NCBI GenBank assembly: GCA_963580455.1
Contig: OY756958.1
Span: forward strand, 3,608,501-3,672,500
Direction: 5' to 3'
DNA length: 64,000 nt
Origin: Euonymus europaeus
Taxonomy: Eukaryota; Streptophyta; Magnoliopsida; Celastrales; Celastraceae
The translations under genes were made by a program, and so were the position numbers. The notes beneath the pieces were generated by a model. That model was not told where the DNA came from, did not search any database, and was given only the letters and a program-made list of their open reading frames with translations. Positions 24,701-34,680 of this stretch are shown one piece after another (the stretch's first letter is position 1; each line of letters starts with the position of its first letter).

Positions 24701-27700
24701 GGACCAAACAGAGAAAAGGCAGAGAAAGGGGAAGAGGACGGAGCACAGAGAGAAGAAGGCAGAGGATGGATCATAGAGTGAAGAAGGCAGAGGACGGAGC
24801 AAACCTTTTTTCTCTCCGTCTTAAACTCTTTCTTCTTCAGAGCGTATCCCACTTGTATCCAAGTGTGCCCAATACATATCCGTTAATCAAAAAATAAATA
24901 AAAAGTTGAATACTCAAATACACGTATTCAAGCGTATCCGTGTCCGATTGATACTTTGCCCAGAATCGTTTGTTCGTGCTACATAGGTTGTATATCATCC
25001 TTCATAAAATAAAAAGAACAAAGAGAAGTTCAAGCTTGAAACTTATTCATAATGTAATAAGTACACCAAAATTAAGCATAGCAAGGATAAAAGAGACGAA
25101 AACAAATTTCTATATGACAACTACATATACAATGCAAGAGGACGTTAAGATACAAGAAGCAACTCCATAGCATAGTAGTTTCCATGGCATGAACTTACAT
25201 TAACATAATTCCCATACATTCCAGGGGGTCTCGGGCAATCAATACCAGAGTCGGGATCTGATTCAGGGCATGGACTGCACTTTCTTAGAAGAGGAAGCCC
25301 AAAGGAAATGATTGAGGTTATCAGAGATACGAGGCAAGCTTCAATAATCTGCAAACAAAATTTTCTTATGAGGCAAGGGAAGAAATTTAATGAGGCAAGA
25401 ATGCCAAAAGTTTTAAGACTGGATGAAAGCATATCAAGCAACAAGTTATTGTAACAACAGCTAACATGATAATGGAAACCCTCTTACCTTAACTCGGTTA
25501 CCTTTCTTGTGAAGGTAATTACGGCGCCAGTGAGTTAAATATAGGGTAAGCTGGTTAAATAAAGCCCCTGAAGAAAAGTGAAGATAGACCAGTAAAAAAC
25601 AATGAAGATGTCATATAAGCAAGCAGAACAAGGCAACTGAGACCAACCTAGTAAACCTCCAATAACCCCAATTACAGCCATTGGTAAAAGCTCTTCAAAA
25701 GAGTAGTCCTCTTGACCACTATTTCAAAAAAATGAAAAACCGTTAGAAAACCGCCACAAGCAAGCGTGAGTATTGGAGAGGAGAGAAACAAGATACTCAC
25801 CCTGATATGTCCCAGATTATGAAGCCACCTGAGCCAAAATGACCGCAGTTTCCACTCTTGCACCACCCCATTGCAGTACGCACGACAACAGCCACAATAG
25901 CAGAAGTGAAAAAGACACGCCACATAAGTTGACTCCTCCACCTTCAAACACAAATATAGAGTTCCTTACAAAAGATGGATGGATCCTACTACCCGCAAAA
26001 AAGTTAAGAATGAAAAGGACTTGTTTGATAGAGGAAAGGGAACCATATATGTGCACATACAATTCACCCAACAGAGGATGTGGAACATTTCTCTCTTTAA
26101 CACTCCTCCTTACTTGTGCAATCTGACGGCCCAACAAGTACAACAACAGGCAATCCATGGCCCAAAAAATGGGTGAAGGTAAGACTGTCCAATAACACAT
26201 TGCTAGGGGCCTGCTCCGATGCCATGCTAAATTTGGCTTATAATGACCCACGAGTGAGGGGGAGTGTTAAGAGAGAAATATCCCACATCGTCTAGTTTAG
26301 ATGAATTGTATGTGCATATATAATATACATGTGCTTCACTCTCGTCTCTCTAATAAGTCCTTTTAAGGGGATTGTGTAGGCCACTATATGCAAAATTTAA
26401 TATCATGTGCTAGAAGAGGTTCACACAAACCATACTTATGGCTTCTGCAGTAATCCGATGCATTGCCATATTTTGTTTGTAAAAGAAGAAATTTATAAGT
26501 ACTAGAGACAGAAATATGAAAATAAAATGGCAGCTATACAAGAAGAACAAATCTTACCAAGACGTGACCTCTTCCAGTGCAAATAAGACGCCGCCAACTG
26601 GAGCTCTGAAGGCAGCAGCAACACCAGCTGCACATCCACAGGTCACCTTTTTCAAAAATTAGACAAGTACAAAAATAAGCACTATAAAGAGGCATGCCAT
26701 GTCATGTCAATAGGGAATAGGGCAGACACAAACAAGATGTGTTAAAAGACACCCTGCTTTTATTTTTTTCCCTAAATGTAAATAAAAAGACACCCTCTTG
26801 GAAGTATGACAGATGAGAATTTAAAGTTGCAAACTTACAATACTTGCACAATGCACATGACAAAGAAGAACTTTATTTCCAATTAATTGAATGAATAATT
26901 TTTTTTAAATTGCACATCATTCCTTCAGAAAACACCAAAAAAAGTAGCTCAAAAGAGATGACATAAAGCAGCAATGTACACAACCTTGTAAACAATTAGA
27001 GGAAGTTCTAACAAGCAGAAGAATCCAGAAAATTGCAATCACTTAACATATCCAAAATGCATGAATACACTGAACTTAGAGAAATTAGCTACTCACAAGA
27101 TCACGGCGATCCCGATCACTTTTGAAAACTTGTAGCCACCGGGAACTTAAATGGTATTTTGTAGATCCACCCTGAATTAATAAAATTTTAAACCCAGCTT
27201 GACTGGAAAAAGTAAGTTGCAAAATTGATGCAGAAGAATACAGGTAAATCCACGAAATAAATTCTTACTTGGCCAAACAAGGACGCAATACAGGCCCCAA
27301 TATGAACTAGAGGACCTTCTTTCCCTAAAGCTAGACCCCCTCCCACAGAGCCAATGCTTCCCAAAATCTGCAAAGTGCAAAGAGGAGATTTCCATTTGAA
27401 GCTAACTTAGAATAAAATTTCAATAGACACAACAATACAACAAGAGATGTTGTCACACCTTTCCAATCAAGGTCCTAAAAAGAAGGATACCATGAATATC
27501 AACTCCTGCAAATATGAACAAAACAAGTCATTTTGAATCTCATCCTTCGAAATATAAGAGCAAGAAATGCTGAAAGCTCATCTGCAACTTCAAGTTACCA
27601 TTTAAGTAACCCTTGATTTCAGGGATACCAGATCCAGCTGCTGCTGGTGCAAACTGTGTGATAATATACACCGAAGAAAATACTAGAACCAGGTTGATTA

Positions 27701-29294
27701 ATATGTACACCACAAAACCAGCTATATATGATTTTTGTATTATTGAAAATGTCAACTGAAACTTCCAGCCAGCAAAGTTCTCAACAGAAATATTGATCAA
27801 AACAGCTGCCAATCCAGTTCCTGAGACCAGTTGAAGATTCAAAAGGAAATTAAATTAGCAAACATGAAATGACATCAAGAAAGATATTTAAAACAAAAAT
27901 GGGAAACATTGAGCATGATTAAAATGGAAATAATCTTGTTAAGTCCTTTTGGCAGTTCTCCTCCCGCTTTTTTCCTGTAAGTCATGTGATTATATTATTA
28001 ATTTTTTGGAGGGGGAATCAAACCTCGTGGCTTGTGTGGGTTTGAGGATCAGGCCAAATTAGACCACAAGAGCTCCTCACTTCTCCTTTCATTATGCCAA
28101 CCAAGAGAAAACATCAACCGATGCTTCAAAAGATAGTAATGCAAGATTCACAGTAGTATGTCCACTATTTTGTTTTTGTTTTATTATGCAACATTTAAAA
28201 TAATTGATGTCCAAGTTCTTTAACCTAAGAATATCTACTGTACTTCAGAGTTTCAGCATCATCAAGACTTAAAACCCAAAGTAATTTAAAACAACAACAA
28301 CATAATAAATCATTCATATAATCTTCATTACACTTATAATAATCTTAGGTGCTATACATTAGTCTGATGCATTAAACAACAAAAAGTCAATACAGTTAAG
28401 AAAAACTGAACAAATCAATCGAAGATTATGCAGGAGAATAAAACCATCTATCAAATTATTCATTTTATTTAGTCTATCTATCATCTAGTTTGTTACTATA
28501 ATCTTCTTCACATCTACAATAACCTTAAGTGTTATACAGCCTTTGAAATTTCAAACACCTAAAAAAATTTGGATACTTCATAAGTAACGATTCGAGAGAA
28601 AAAAATCAACAAATCACTTGATATATGTATTATGTAGTAACTAGTCTTCCCTTGCCCTATTAGCTTAAATTATTTAATTTCATCAATCTTTACATCAGTA
28701 TTATAATGTAGTCACAAAAGAATTGTTAAACCAAGAACATATTTTTCCAATGCCTACCAATTTTCCACTACCACAATTCATCAGAAATAATGTTCCTTAT
28801 CCTCATATGACAAGAAATACTATAACAGAAACCAGGCCCTAACATTTTTCTAAATAGCCATAGCAGGCACTCAGAGTCAAGGTTATCCAGGATTTGAGAC
28901 AGGAGACGCAACATTCTTACCGATGCCTATGAGCAGCGAAAGTAACCACTTCACCGCGACAAAATATCCAACATACAGCTTTCCTCTTTGAGCCTGTTAA
29001 TCCCAAAGAGTCACATTGACACACACTCACAATTAAGCAGGCATTCAGTCTCGAAACAATTCAACTACAACTTGACCCATAATTTAAGATCTTAGAATGC
29101 TAATAGAAAGAAGAGACCTGCCCTTCTCTGTAGGCGTAATTCTCGACGACTTCATAGTCAAGACTCTCAACATTTCCTTTATCGCTAGTGCTTAAGAGGC
29201 CGACCCCCTCTTGATCACTTTCCTGCGCGTTCGGAAGCTTAGACCAAACCCGCTTTGCACTCTCGATTCCATTTTGGAGATGATTCGACAACAT
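18717..29294 (-). CDS. CLC-D: CLC-d-type chloride channel/exchanger, 23 exons, intact
   Basis: An endomembrane CLC anion transporter; the Arabidopsis CLC-d relative acts in the trans-Golgi network. Exons, minus strand: 29294-29118, 28993-28921, 27820-27599, 27505-27459, 27367-27269, 27171-27097, 26646-26558, 25941-25801, 25718-25648, 25567-25488, 25348-25199, 23232-23173, 23081-23007, 22912-22761, 22114-21979, 21906-21775, 20889-20812, 20714-20659, 20577-20494, 20405-20249, 20163-20062, 19982-19936, 18822-18717. All are GT-AG; the sum is 2409 bases, 802 residues (Arabidopsis CLC-d is about 790). Motifs: N-terminus [18 protein letters not shown] (Ser in the selectivity position, chloride type rather than the Pro of nitrate-selective CLC-a); GKEGPLVH (gating Glu); FALEEVTSW (proton Glu region); AGQFVPG; and two C-terminal CBS domains from about exon 16 on ([39 protein letters not shown]). 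An ATG directly in front (MM) could add one residue. Confidence 0.95.
23618..24986. repeat. Insertion with short inverted ends in CLC-d intron 11
   Basis: The 1.97-kb intron between exons 11 and 12 contains a 1.37-kb block whose ends are inverted copies of CTATGTAGCACG (23618 and 24986). The flanking octamers ATTATATA and GTTGTATA match at 6 of 8 positions, compatible with a decayed 8-bp duplication but not proof. The interior has GA microsatellites and a GC-richer segment (24500-24860) with no recognised protein. It may be a non-autonomous DNA transposon. Confidence 0.5.
24225..24316. repeat. GA microsatellites in CLC-d intron 11
   Basis: Two blocks of (GA)n, about 24225-24240 and 24278-24316, the second interrupted by GC. 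The Ser/Leu-rich frames on the opposite strand are artefacts of this repeat. Confidence 0.85.
26042..26325. repeat. Fold-back of LTR-like ends in CLC-d intron 7
   Basis: The arms 26042-26109 and 26257-26325 are inverted copies of each other (about three quarters identical by eye). Each arm reads outward from a purine tract plus TGTTAAGAGAGAAAT-like start, the form of a Ty1/copia LTR beginning after its polypurine tract. The spacer is about 150 bases. Two LTR starts facing each other is not a normal retrotransposon layout; rearranged or inverted duplicated LTR remnants are likely. Confidence 0.55.
28004..28082 (-). repeat. SINE-like element in CLC-d intron 2
   Basis: The minus strand shows a tRNA-like A box (TGGTCTAATTTGG) and, about 35 bases on, a B box (GGTTTGATTCC). 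No target duplication was resolved. Confidence 0.45.
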
Positions 29295-30098
29295 CATCGA
29301 AATCACCAATCTATCTCTTCCAACCCTAAGCTCTAATCCAAGACAAAAGAACACTTAAATTCCAAATCCTTCTCGACGCAACAGACAATTCCAGTTCGCA
29401 AACCAATTGAGATTCACTTCGTCAGAGATCACAAAGTGAAGCAAACATAGAATTCAATGACAAAAATAACGAAACATCCATCCTCTCGCAAAGAAGACAA
29501 GATACCGAGAGAGAGGTAGCTGAATTTGGCGTAGACTCGTGAGTGACTCTCTCTCTCTCTTTCTGTCTTGCTCTATGCGTCGTCGGTTACTATCGACTCT
29601 CTGAATCTAAACTCCGGATGCTTTACGATGAAGTCTCGCTATTCTAATTGTCTACAGCGCAGGTGCATGTGGACCCCTTTCTGTGCTTGACAATGTCGAT
29701 CGCCTGTCGTAAAAGTCGTCAGAGAGGGAACGTGTGGTGGACCTACAGTTGGTTCCACTGACCATTCTCGAACTAGCATCTTAACTTTAGTAATGCGGAA
29801 AATAGAAGTTCCTGGAAACTCGATGAGTCAATAGTTATAGCTTGTATCTGCACTCTCCAGCACTAAGAAAATAATCAAGAATACTTTACCCGGGCTGTAG
29901 TGCACAGAGAAAATAGTCAAAATACTGAAAACTTGGAAGCGCTAGTGTTCGCACCGTAGCCACCGCCACTTCTGGCATCCTTCAACGGCCATTTCAGGCT
30001 TCCCGAGCACTGAAAGTGCTCATCATCAACACCTTCCCCAGCCGTCCTAGCTCGCATAGCCATATATGGCTCTTCTATTTGCAGCGTTGACGACTTTA
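29295..30098. other. CLC-d leader/promoter and unassigned sequence
   Basis: The bases above 29294 include a pyrimidine-rich CT repeat (29549-29562), probably the CLC-d 5' leader. At 29925-30090 the minus strand is GC-richer and open (MAMRARTAGEGVDDEHFQCSG onward); I do not recognise it, and it abuts the MULE insertion point, so it may be part of something the MULE interrupted. Confidence 0.4.
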
Positions 30099-30177
30099 GG
30101 GAATTTTGCGAAAATAACCTAGTTGACAAAGATTTTTGGAAAAATGACATTGTCTCAAAAAAATCGCATTTATGACC
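30099..30177 (+). repeat. MULE left terminal inverted repeat
   Basis: 79 bp, starting GGGAATTTTGCGAAAATAAC and ending CATTTATGACC. Two mismatches against the right end. Confidence 0.93.
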
Positions 30178-30582
30178 TCTTTTACCTTTTTTTTGACTAG
30201 AATACCCTTATGTGGCAAAATAAAATCGAACAACATTTATTACGCTGGGTTTAATTTATTACTTTGGGTTTTGAGCTCTGCGATGCATTTTTCGTTCTCG
30301 ATCCATACATAGATCAAAACAGCCGCTCTACATCTCTTTTTGTGCACCAAGTAAGTTCATTTGCTAGCTGAATGTATTGTATATCGACTTATTACGCATG
30401 AGCTATTTCCTGTGCAATCGTTCGTGGCTAGCTGAATGTGTTGTATATCTTCTTATTACTCATGAGCTATTTAGGGTGAAATCTTTTGTGGATGCTCGAT
30501 AATTAGTATCCGTCATTAACTAGATTGTATCCATGTTATAAGTTTGGAAGCTCAGATCTCTGTTGGTCGCTCAGATTTTTGT

Positions 30583-30942
30583 TGGTCGTGCCAGTGATTA
30601 TGTGGTCGTGCCAAAAAATAGTGTGGTCGTGCCAGTGATTATGTGGTCGTGCCAAAAAATAGTGTGGTCGTGCCAGTGATTATGTGGTCGTGCCAATATA
30701 TAGTGTGGTTGTGCCAGTGATTATATGGTCATGCCAAAAAATAGTGTGGTCGTGCCAGTGATTATGTGGTCGTGCCAATATATAGTGTGGTTGTGCCAGT
30801 GATTATCTGGTCGTGCCAAAAAATAGTGTGGTCGTGCCAGTGATTATCTGGTCGTGCCAAAAAATAGTGTGGTCGTGCCAGTGATTATCTGGTCGTGCCA
30901 ATATATAGTGTGGTCGTGCCAGTGATTATCTGGTCGTGCCAG
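30583..30942 (+). repeat. MULE left subterminal array of TGGTCGTGCC
   Basis: Eighteen copies of GGTCGTGCCA or one-base variants, all in plus orientation, arranged as a 41-bp higher-order unit in which a copy followed by GTGATTATGTG alternates with one followed by AAAAATAGTG or ATATATAGTG. It lies between the left terminal repeat and the transposase start at 31005. Confidence 0.93.
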
Positions 30943-31004
30943 TGCTTTTTTATTTTCCTTTGAATTTTTTAAGTTCATTCTAATATATTATTATGTGTGC
31001 AGGA

Positions 31005-32837
31005 ATGGCTTCTGAGATCGATTTTGTTTTGTTATATGGTGGAGAGTGGGAAAATTGTAGGGGCATGCACACTTTTAAAGGCGGGAGAAGTCAGGGTGTA
31101 ATTGTGTCTAATGCAATAACATATGCTGAATTTGTAAAACTCATATACCAGTTGATTGAAGTCGATTTTAACTCCTTCGATTTGGTGATGAAGTTTGTCT
31201 ATAATACACATTTCAAAATGGAACCGATGAAGCTACAGAATGAACGTGACTTGCAATTTTTCCTAAGGCAAAATGATCATCCAGTTAAACCTGGTACTCC
31301 ACTGTGCGTAACAACGGAGCAGAGAGCGAGTTATCAGTTTGTCTCACAAGATGCTAGCAATGGTCCAATGGAAAATAAAACATTTGTTGGACCAAATGTT
31401 GGTTCTGTTTCTCCTGAGTTACCACAATTTTCAAGTAAATTTGTAGCACACAACGATGGTGATGACGAGCAGGTTAATAACTACAGCGATTTTCACTTCT
31501 CTGATTTTGAGTTTCGAAATACTGGTAACGCTGATATTGATGGGGTTAATGATGACGATGATAGTCAGGGTCTTCATGGTGAAGAGTGGGAAAATCCATT
31601 TGATGACGGGGAACCACAATCACATAATCAATCCACCTTTGCGGCACAGGATCAGAGGAATCATTGCTCAAATTCTATTGGGCCTTCAGGTGTTGTTGCG
31701 AGCAATAGTATTAGTAGCTCATCCGGTGGTCATGTTGCAGTTGGGCAGATTTATATGGACAAGAAAGAATTACAGAAAAAAATAGCTGTGTATGCGATGA
31801 AAGAGAACAGAATGTTTCATGTCTTCAAATCAACGAAAACTCTATATGCGGTCAAATGTGTTGATATGGGATGTGATTGGCGCTTGCGAGCAATAAAATT
31901 GAAAGATTCAGAGTTCTTTAAGATAACAAGGTTTAATGGCAAGCATGAGTGTTCTCTAGACCTTATCAATCGAAGTCATAGACAAGCATCTGGAAAGGTC
32001 ATTGGAGAATGCATTAAGTCTAAATTTGAAGGGGTTGGTCGTACGTATCGGCCAAAAGATATAGTCGACGATGTGCGGACAGAGTTTGGTGTGAATATAA
32101 GCTACGACAAAGCTTGGAGGGCTAGGGAGTTTGCTTTGGAAGCGGTAAGAGGGTCACCAGAATTATCATTCTCGTATTTGCCACATTACTGTGCAGTGTT
32201 AGAGAAAAATAACCCTGGTACAGTAACTCATATAGAGTTCGATAATGATTTTAAGTTTAAATTTTTTTTCCTTGCTCTTGGGCCATCGTTGAGAGGGTTT
32301 CGTAGTTCTTTGAGACGTGTCATTGCCGTTGATGGTACTCACCTCAAGGGAAAATACATGGGCACACTCTTTGTGGCTGCTGCTTTAGACGGCAACAACA
32401 AAATTTATCCGGTTGCTTTTGGAATGGGAGATTCAGAAAATAATGCATCTTGGGAATGGTTCATGGGAAAACTAAGATCATCTATAAACCTATGTCGCTC
32501 CTTAGCAAGTAGGACAAACTCTATAAAATACACAAGAGCTAACTTCACCACATCCTCATCATCATGGCCACCCCTTCTGCACATACGAGAGAAACAGACC
32601 TCCAAATTATATCTCGAAATCTTCTCACTTCCATCAAACCACAAATCCCTCAACTTATGTACATCAATATCAACTAATGAACCAATTTCTGGCACATCCC
32701 TACAAACTAAACCGGTTATGAGGGCAAAATCTGTAATACCAAAAGATGTCAGCCTATTCGCGATCTTAAAATTTAATCTAACTCCAAATACTCCAGAATC
32801 AACATCAGGGGATTCAACCTGTCTTAATAGGAGCTGA
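31005..32837 (+). pseudogene. MULE transposase (MudrA-type), 3' part lost
   Basis: Start taken at MASEIDFVLLYGG, which follows a splice-acceptor-like TGTGCAG; an in-frame ATG at 30993 lies before it. Residues 1-120 form the N-terminal domain of plant MULE transposases, then an acidic linker, then the MuDR zinc-binding domain (VKCVDMGCDWRLRAIK ... FNGKHEC) and the start of the DDE core (VIAVDGTHLKGKYMGTLFVA, first catalytic Asp; AFGMGDSENNASWEWFM). The transposase match stops near 32480; the remaining frame to 32837 is the antisense of the DUF1985 gene. The second Asp, the catalytic Glu and the zinc knuckle are absent, so it cannot catalyse transposition. Confidence 0.9.
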
Positions 32838-33022
32838 TGTATCAACTGTCCTGATACAGAAAGATCACCAACATCTAGGAAAATGCCGAAGCATGTCCTC
32901 CTAAATAACTCAAGTTGATTATCACTCAAATTATCCCTTATTTGTGCAATGACATGTGATATATTTGAAAAAATTGTAACCTTTGCAGTAAAATGATCCT
33001 CCTCAGCAATGATATAATTCAT
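32405..33022 (-). pseudogene. DUF1985 gene fragment (Ulp1-like partner gene of MULEs)
   Basis: The minus-strand frame from MNYIIAEEDHF matches the DUF1985 domain found at the N-terminus of transposon-borne plant Ulp1-like proteases: LFRRTCFGIFLD, SGQLIHQLLLRQ, FGITDFALITGLVCRD, LRDLWFDGSEKI, VVKLALVYFIEFVLL. It breaks near 32480 where antisense transposase sequence begins; the C48 protease domain is missing. It converges on the transposase fragment. Confidence 0.85.
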
Positions 33023-33053
33023 GATTAATCTGCACAAAAAAAAGAACAATTAT

Positions 33054-33465
33054 GGCACGACCAGAGAAAATTGTGGCACGACCATGTGACATTATGGCAC
33101 GACCAGTTAAAATGCAGGCACGACCAGTTAAAATGATGGCACGACCATGTACAAAGCAGACAGACAAAATCAACAGATACGCACGACCAGAAAAACATGA
33201 TGGCACGACCAGAAAAACATGATGGCACGACCAGTTAAATGCTAGGAACTAGCAAACAAAACAGGCAAAACTAGTGAACAAGTTAGCATGACCAAAAAAA
33301 CAGGCACGACCAATTTATATTAAGAACATGTTGGCACGACCAAGGAAAATGTTGGCACGACCAAGGAAAATGTTGGCACGACCAAAGAACATGATGGCAT
33401 GACCATTTACAAAGCAGGCAGACCAAATAAACAGGCACGACCAGATAAATAGGCACGCACGACCG
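33054..33465 (-). repeat. MULE right subterminal array of TGGTCGTGCC
   Basis: About 16 copies of TGGCACGACC and variants on plus, the reverse complement of the left array motif. Spacing is looser (about 19-40 bases) and the spacers differ from the left array. It lies between the DUF1985 start and the right terminal repeat, mirroring the left side. Confidence 0.9.
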
Positions 33466-33891
33466 TAGAAAAATTCGGCAAAAAAATATATGAACATGAT
33501 GACACTACCACTTAACAAGCAGAAAAACCATGAAACAACTTTCAATTATGATCCAAAAAGATTAAAAAAAAGGAAGAAGAAGCAAGAAATGCCATCCCTA
33601 AACCTATACACACAACCTACATACAAATTTGTATAAAAATAACTGAAACAGATATACATACCTCAAAGGTACTCGAGTGTGTTCACAATTGCTAATCCCT
33701 TGCTAATTAGCTTCGGTTTCGGATTTTTTCGCAGAATATAAATGGTTGAATTGCCGTCGTTTCAGTTGTGCTCTGCTCTCTGTTGAATGCTTGCGTCTTT
33801 TTGTTTAAAATGATGTGAATCCGGTGGGAATACAGGAATGGGAAGGGACGTAACCCATAAAGGACATTTCGGTACTTAACCGTTTTAAAAG

Positions 33892-33970
33892 GGTCATAAA
33901 TGCGATTTTTTTGAGACAAGGTCATTTTTCCAAAAATCTTTGTCAACTAGGTCATTTTCGCAAAATTCCC
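33892..33970 (-). repeat. MULE right terminal inverted repeat
   Basis: 79 bp, reverse complement of 30099-30177 with two mismatches, followed by the ACGACTTTA duplication at 33971-33979. Confidence 0.93.
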
Positions 33971-33979
33971 ACGACTTTA

Positions 33980-34680
33980 GGCAAGCCAGTTAAGGGCTTA
34001 ACTGGAAGTTTCGTTCCAATAGATTTTTTTTATTTTGATACGTTTATTACATCAAGTTTTAGGCTTGACATTTTATAAATTTAAATCACTATCCGTCCCA
34101 ACTTTATTTGGCAAAATTTATGATTAAAATGTAAAAAAATTTGCAGACATCTCCCAATCCCAATCAACTTTTTCGACGACTTCAAATTTGAATCCCTCAT
34201 TTTTAATGAGTTTTGGAGGAATTTATGAAGAACTCCAAACCCTGGAATAAAAACTAATTAGACCAATTATCTGAAACCCGACCCATTATGAAAATATCTG
34301 ATTGGGTCTAACCCAAACCGTAAAAATGTTGCTCGAAAAACACCATGTCATACCGGGCCATCCCAGTTCGGAAACCCGTTCTACAACCCTAGCTACAACA
34401 AAAGGCAATGCTCCTGCAATTTATTAACACCTTAACATTTTCTTCTTAGATGATAATAATACATATGTGATTCTCGGAGGATGACTTCAAATAATCAAAA
34501 TTATTATGAGTTTATTCCCTAAGAAATAAAACCACAAACAATGTTATGCTTAAATGGAGGACAGCTCCAAGCCTTGCTACGTCAAATCCAGTGATCTCGT
34601 TATCAATAGAAGGATGCTTAATTGCAGCATCAGAATGCTTCACTTCGATTGGATACTTTTATGAATCCCAAAACTTGATT
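33980..34680. other. LACS6 3' flank
   Basis: Non-coding. The first bases continue the sequence interrupted by the MULE; the last 200 or so are probably the LACS6 3' untranslated region. Confidence 0.5.

Larger units (their letters stand above)
30099..33970. mobile_element. Mutator-like element (MULE) with 9-bp target duplication
   Basis: A 3872-bp DNA transposon. The 79-bp terminal inverted repeats (from GGGAATTTTGCG inward) match at 77 of 79 positions. The target duplication ACGACTTTA is perfect at 30090-30098 and 33971-33979, the 9 bp diagnostic of Mutator-like elements. Inside are two inverted subterminal arrays of a TGGTCGTGCC motif, the front part of a MULE transposase on plus and a DUF1985 gene fragment on minus, the gene pair typical of MULEs carrying a Ulp1-like partner. 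It sits in the gap between CLC-d and LACS6. Both genes are truncated at one internal junction, so it can move only with help from elsewhere. Confidence 0.93.

Noticed and set aside
25817..26251. 144-codon minus frame over CLC-d exon 8
   Set aside because: It is a different frame from the conserved CLC reading and runs across the intron.
33003..33545. Minus-strand frames with repeated GRA-type peptides
   Set aside because: They are translations of the TGGTCGTGCC array; the repeat is conserved as DNA on both sides of the MULE in different frames, so a repeat protein is not supported.
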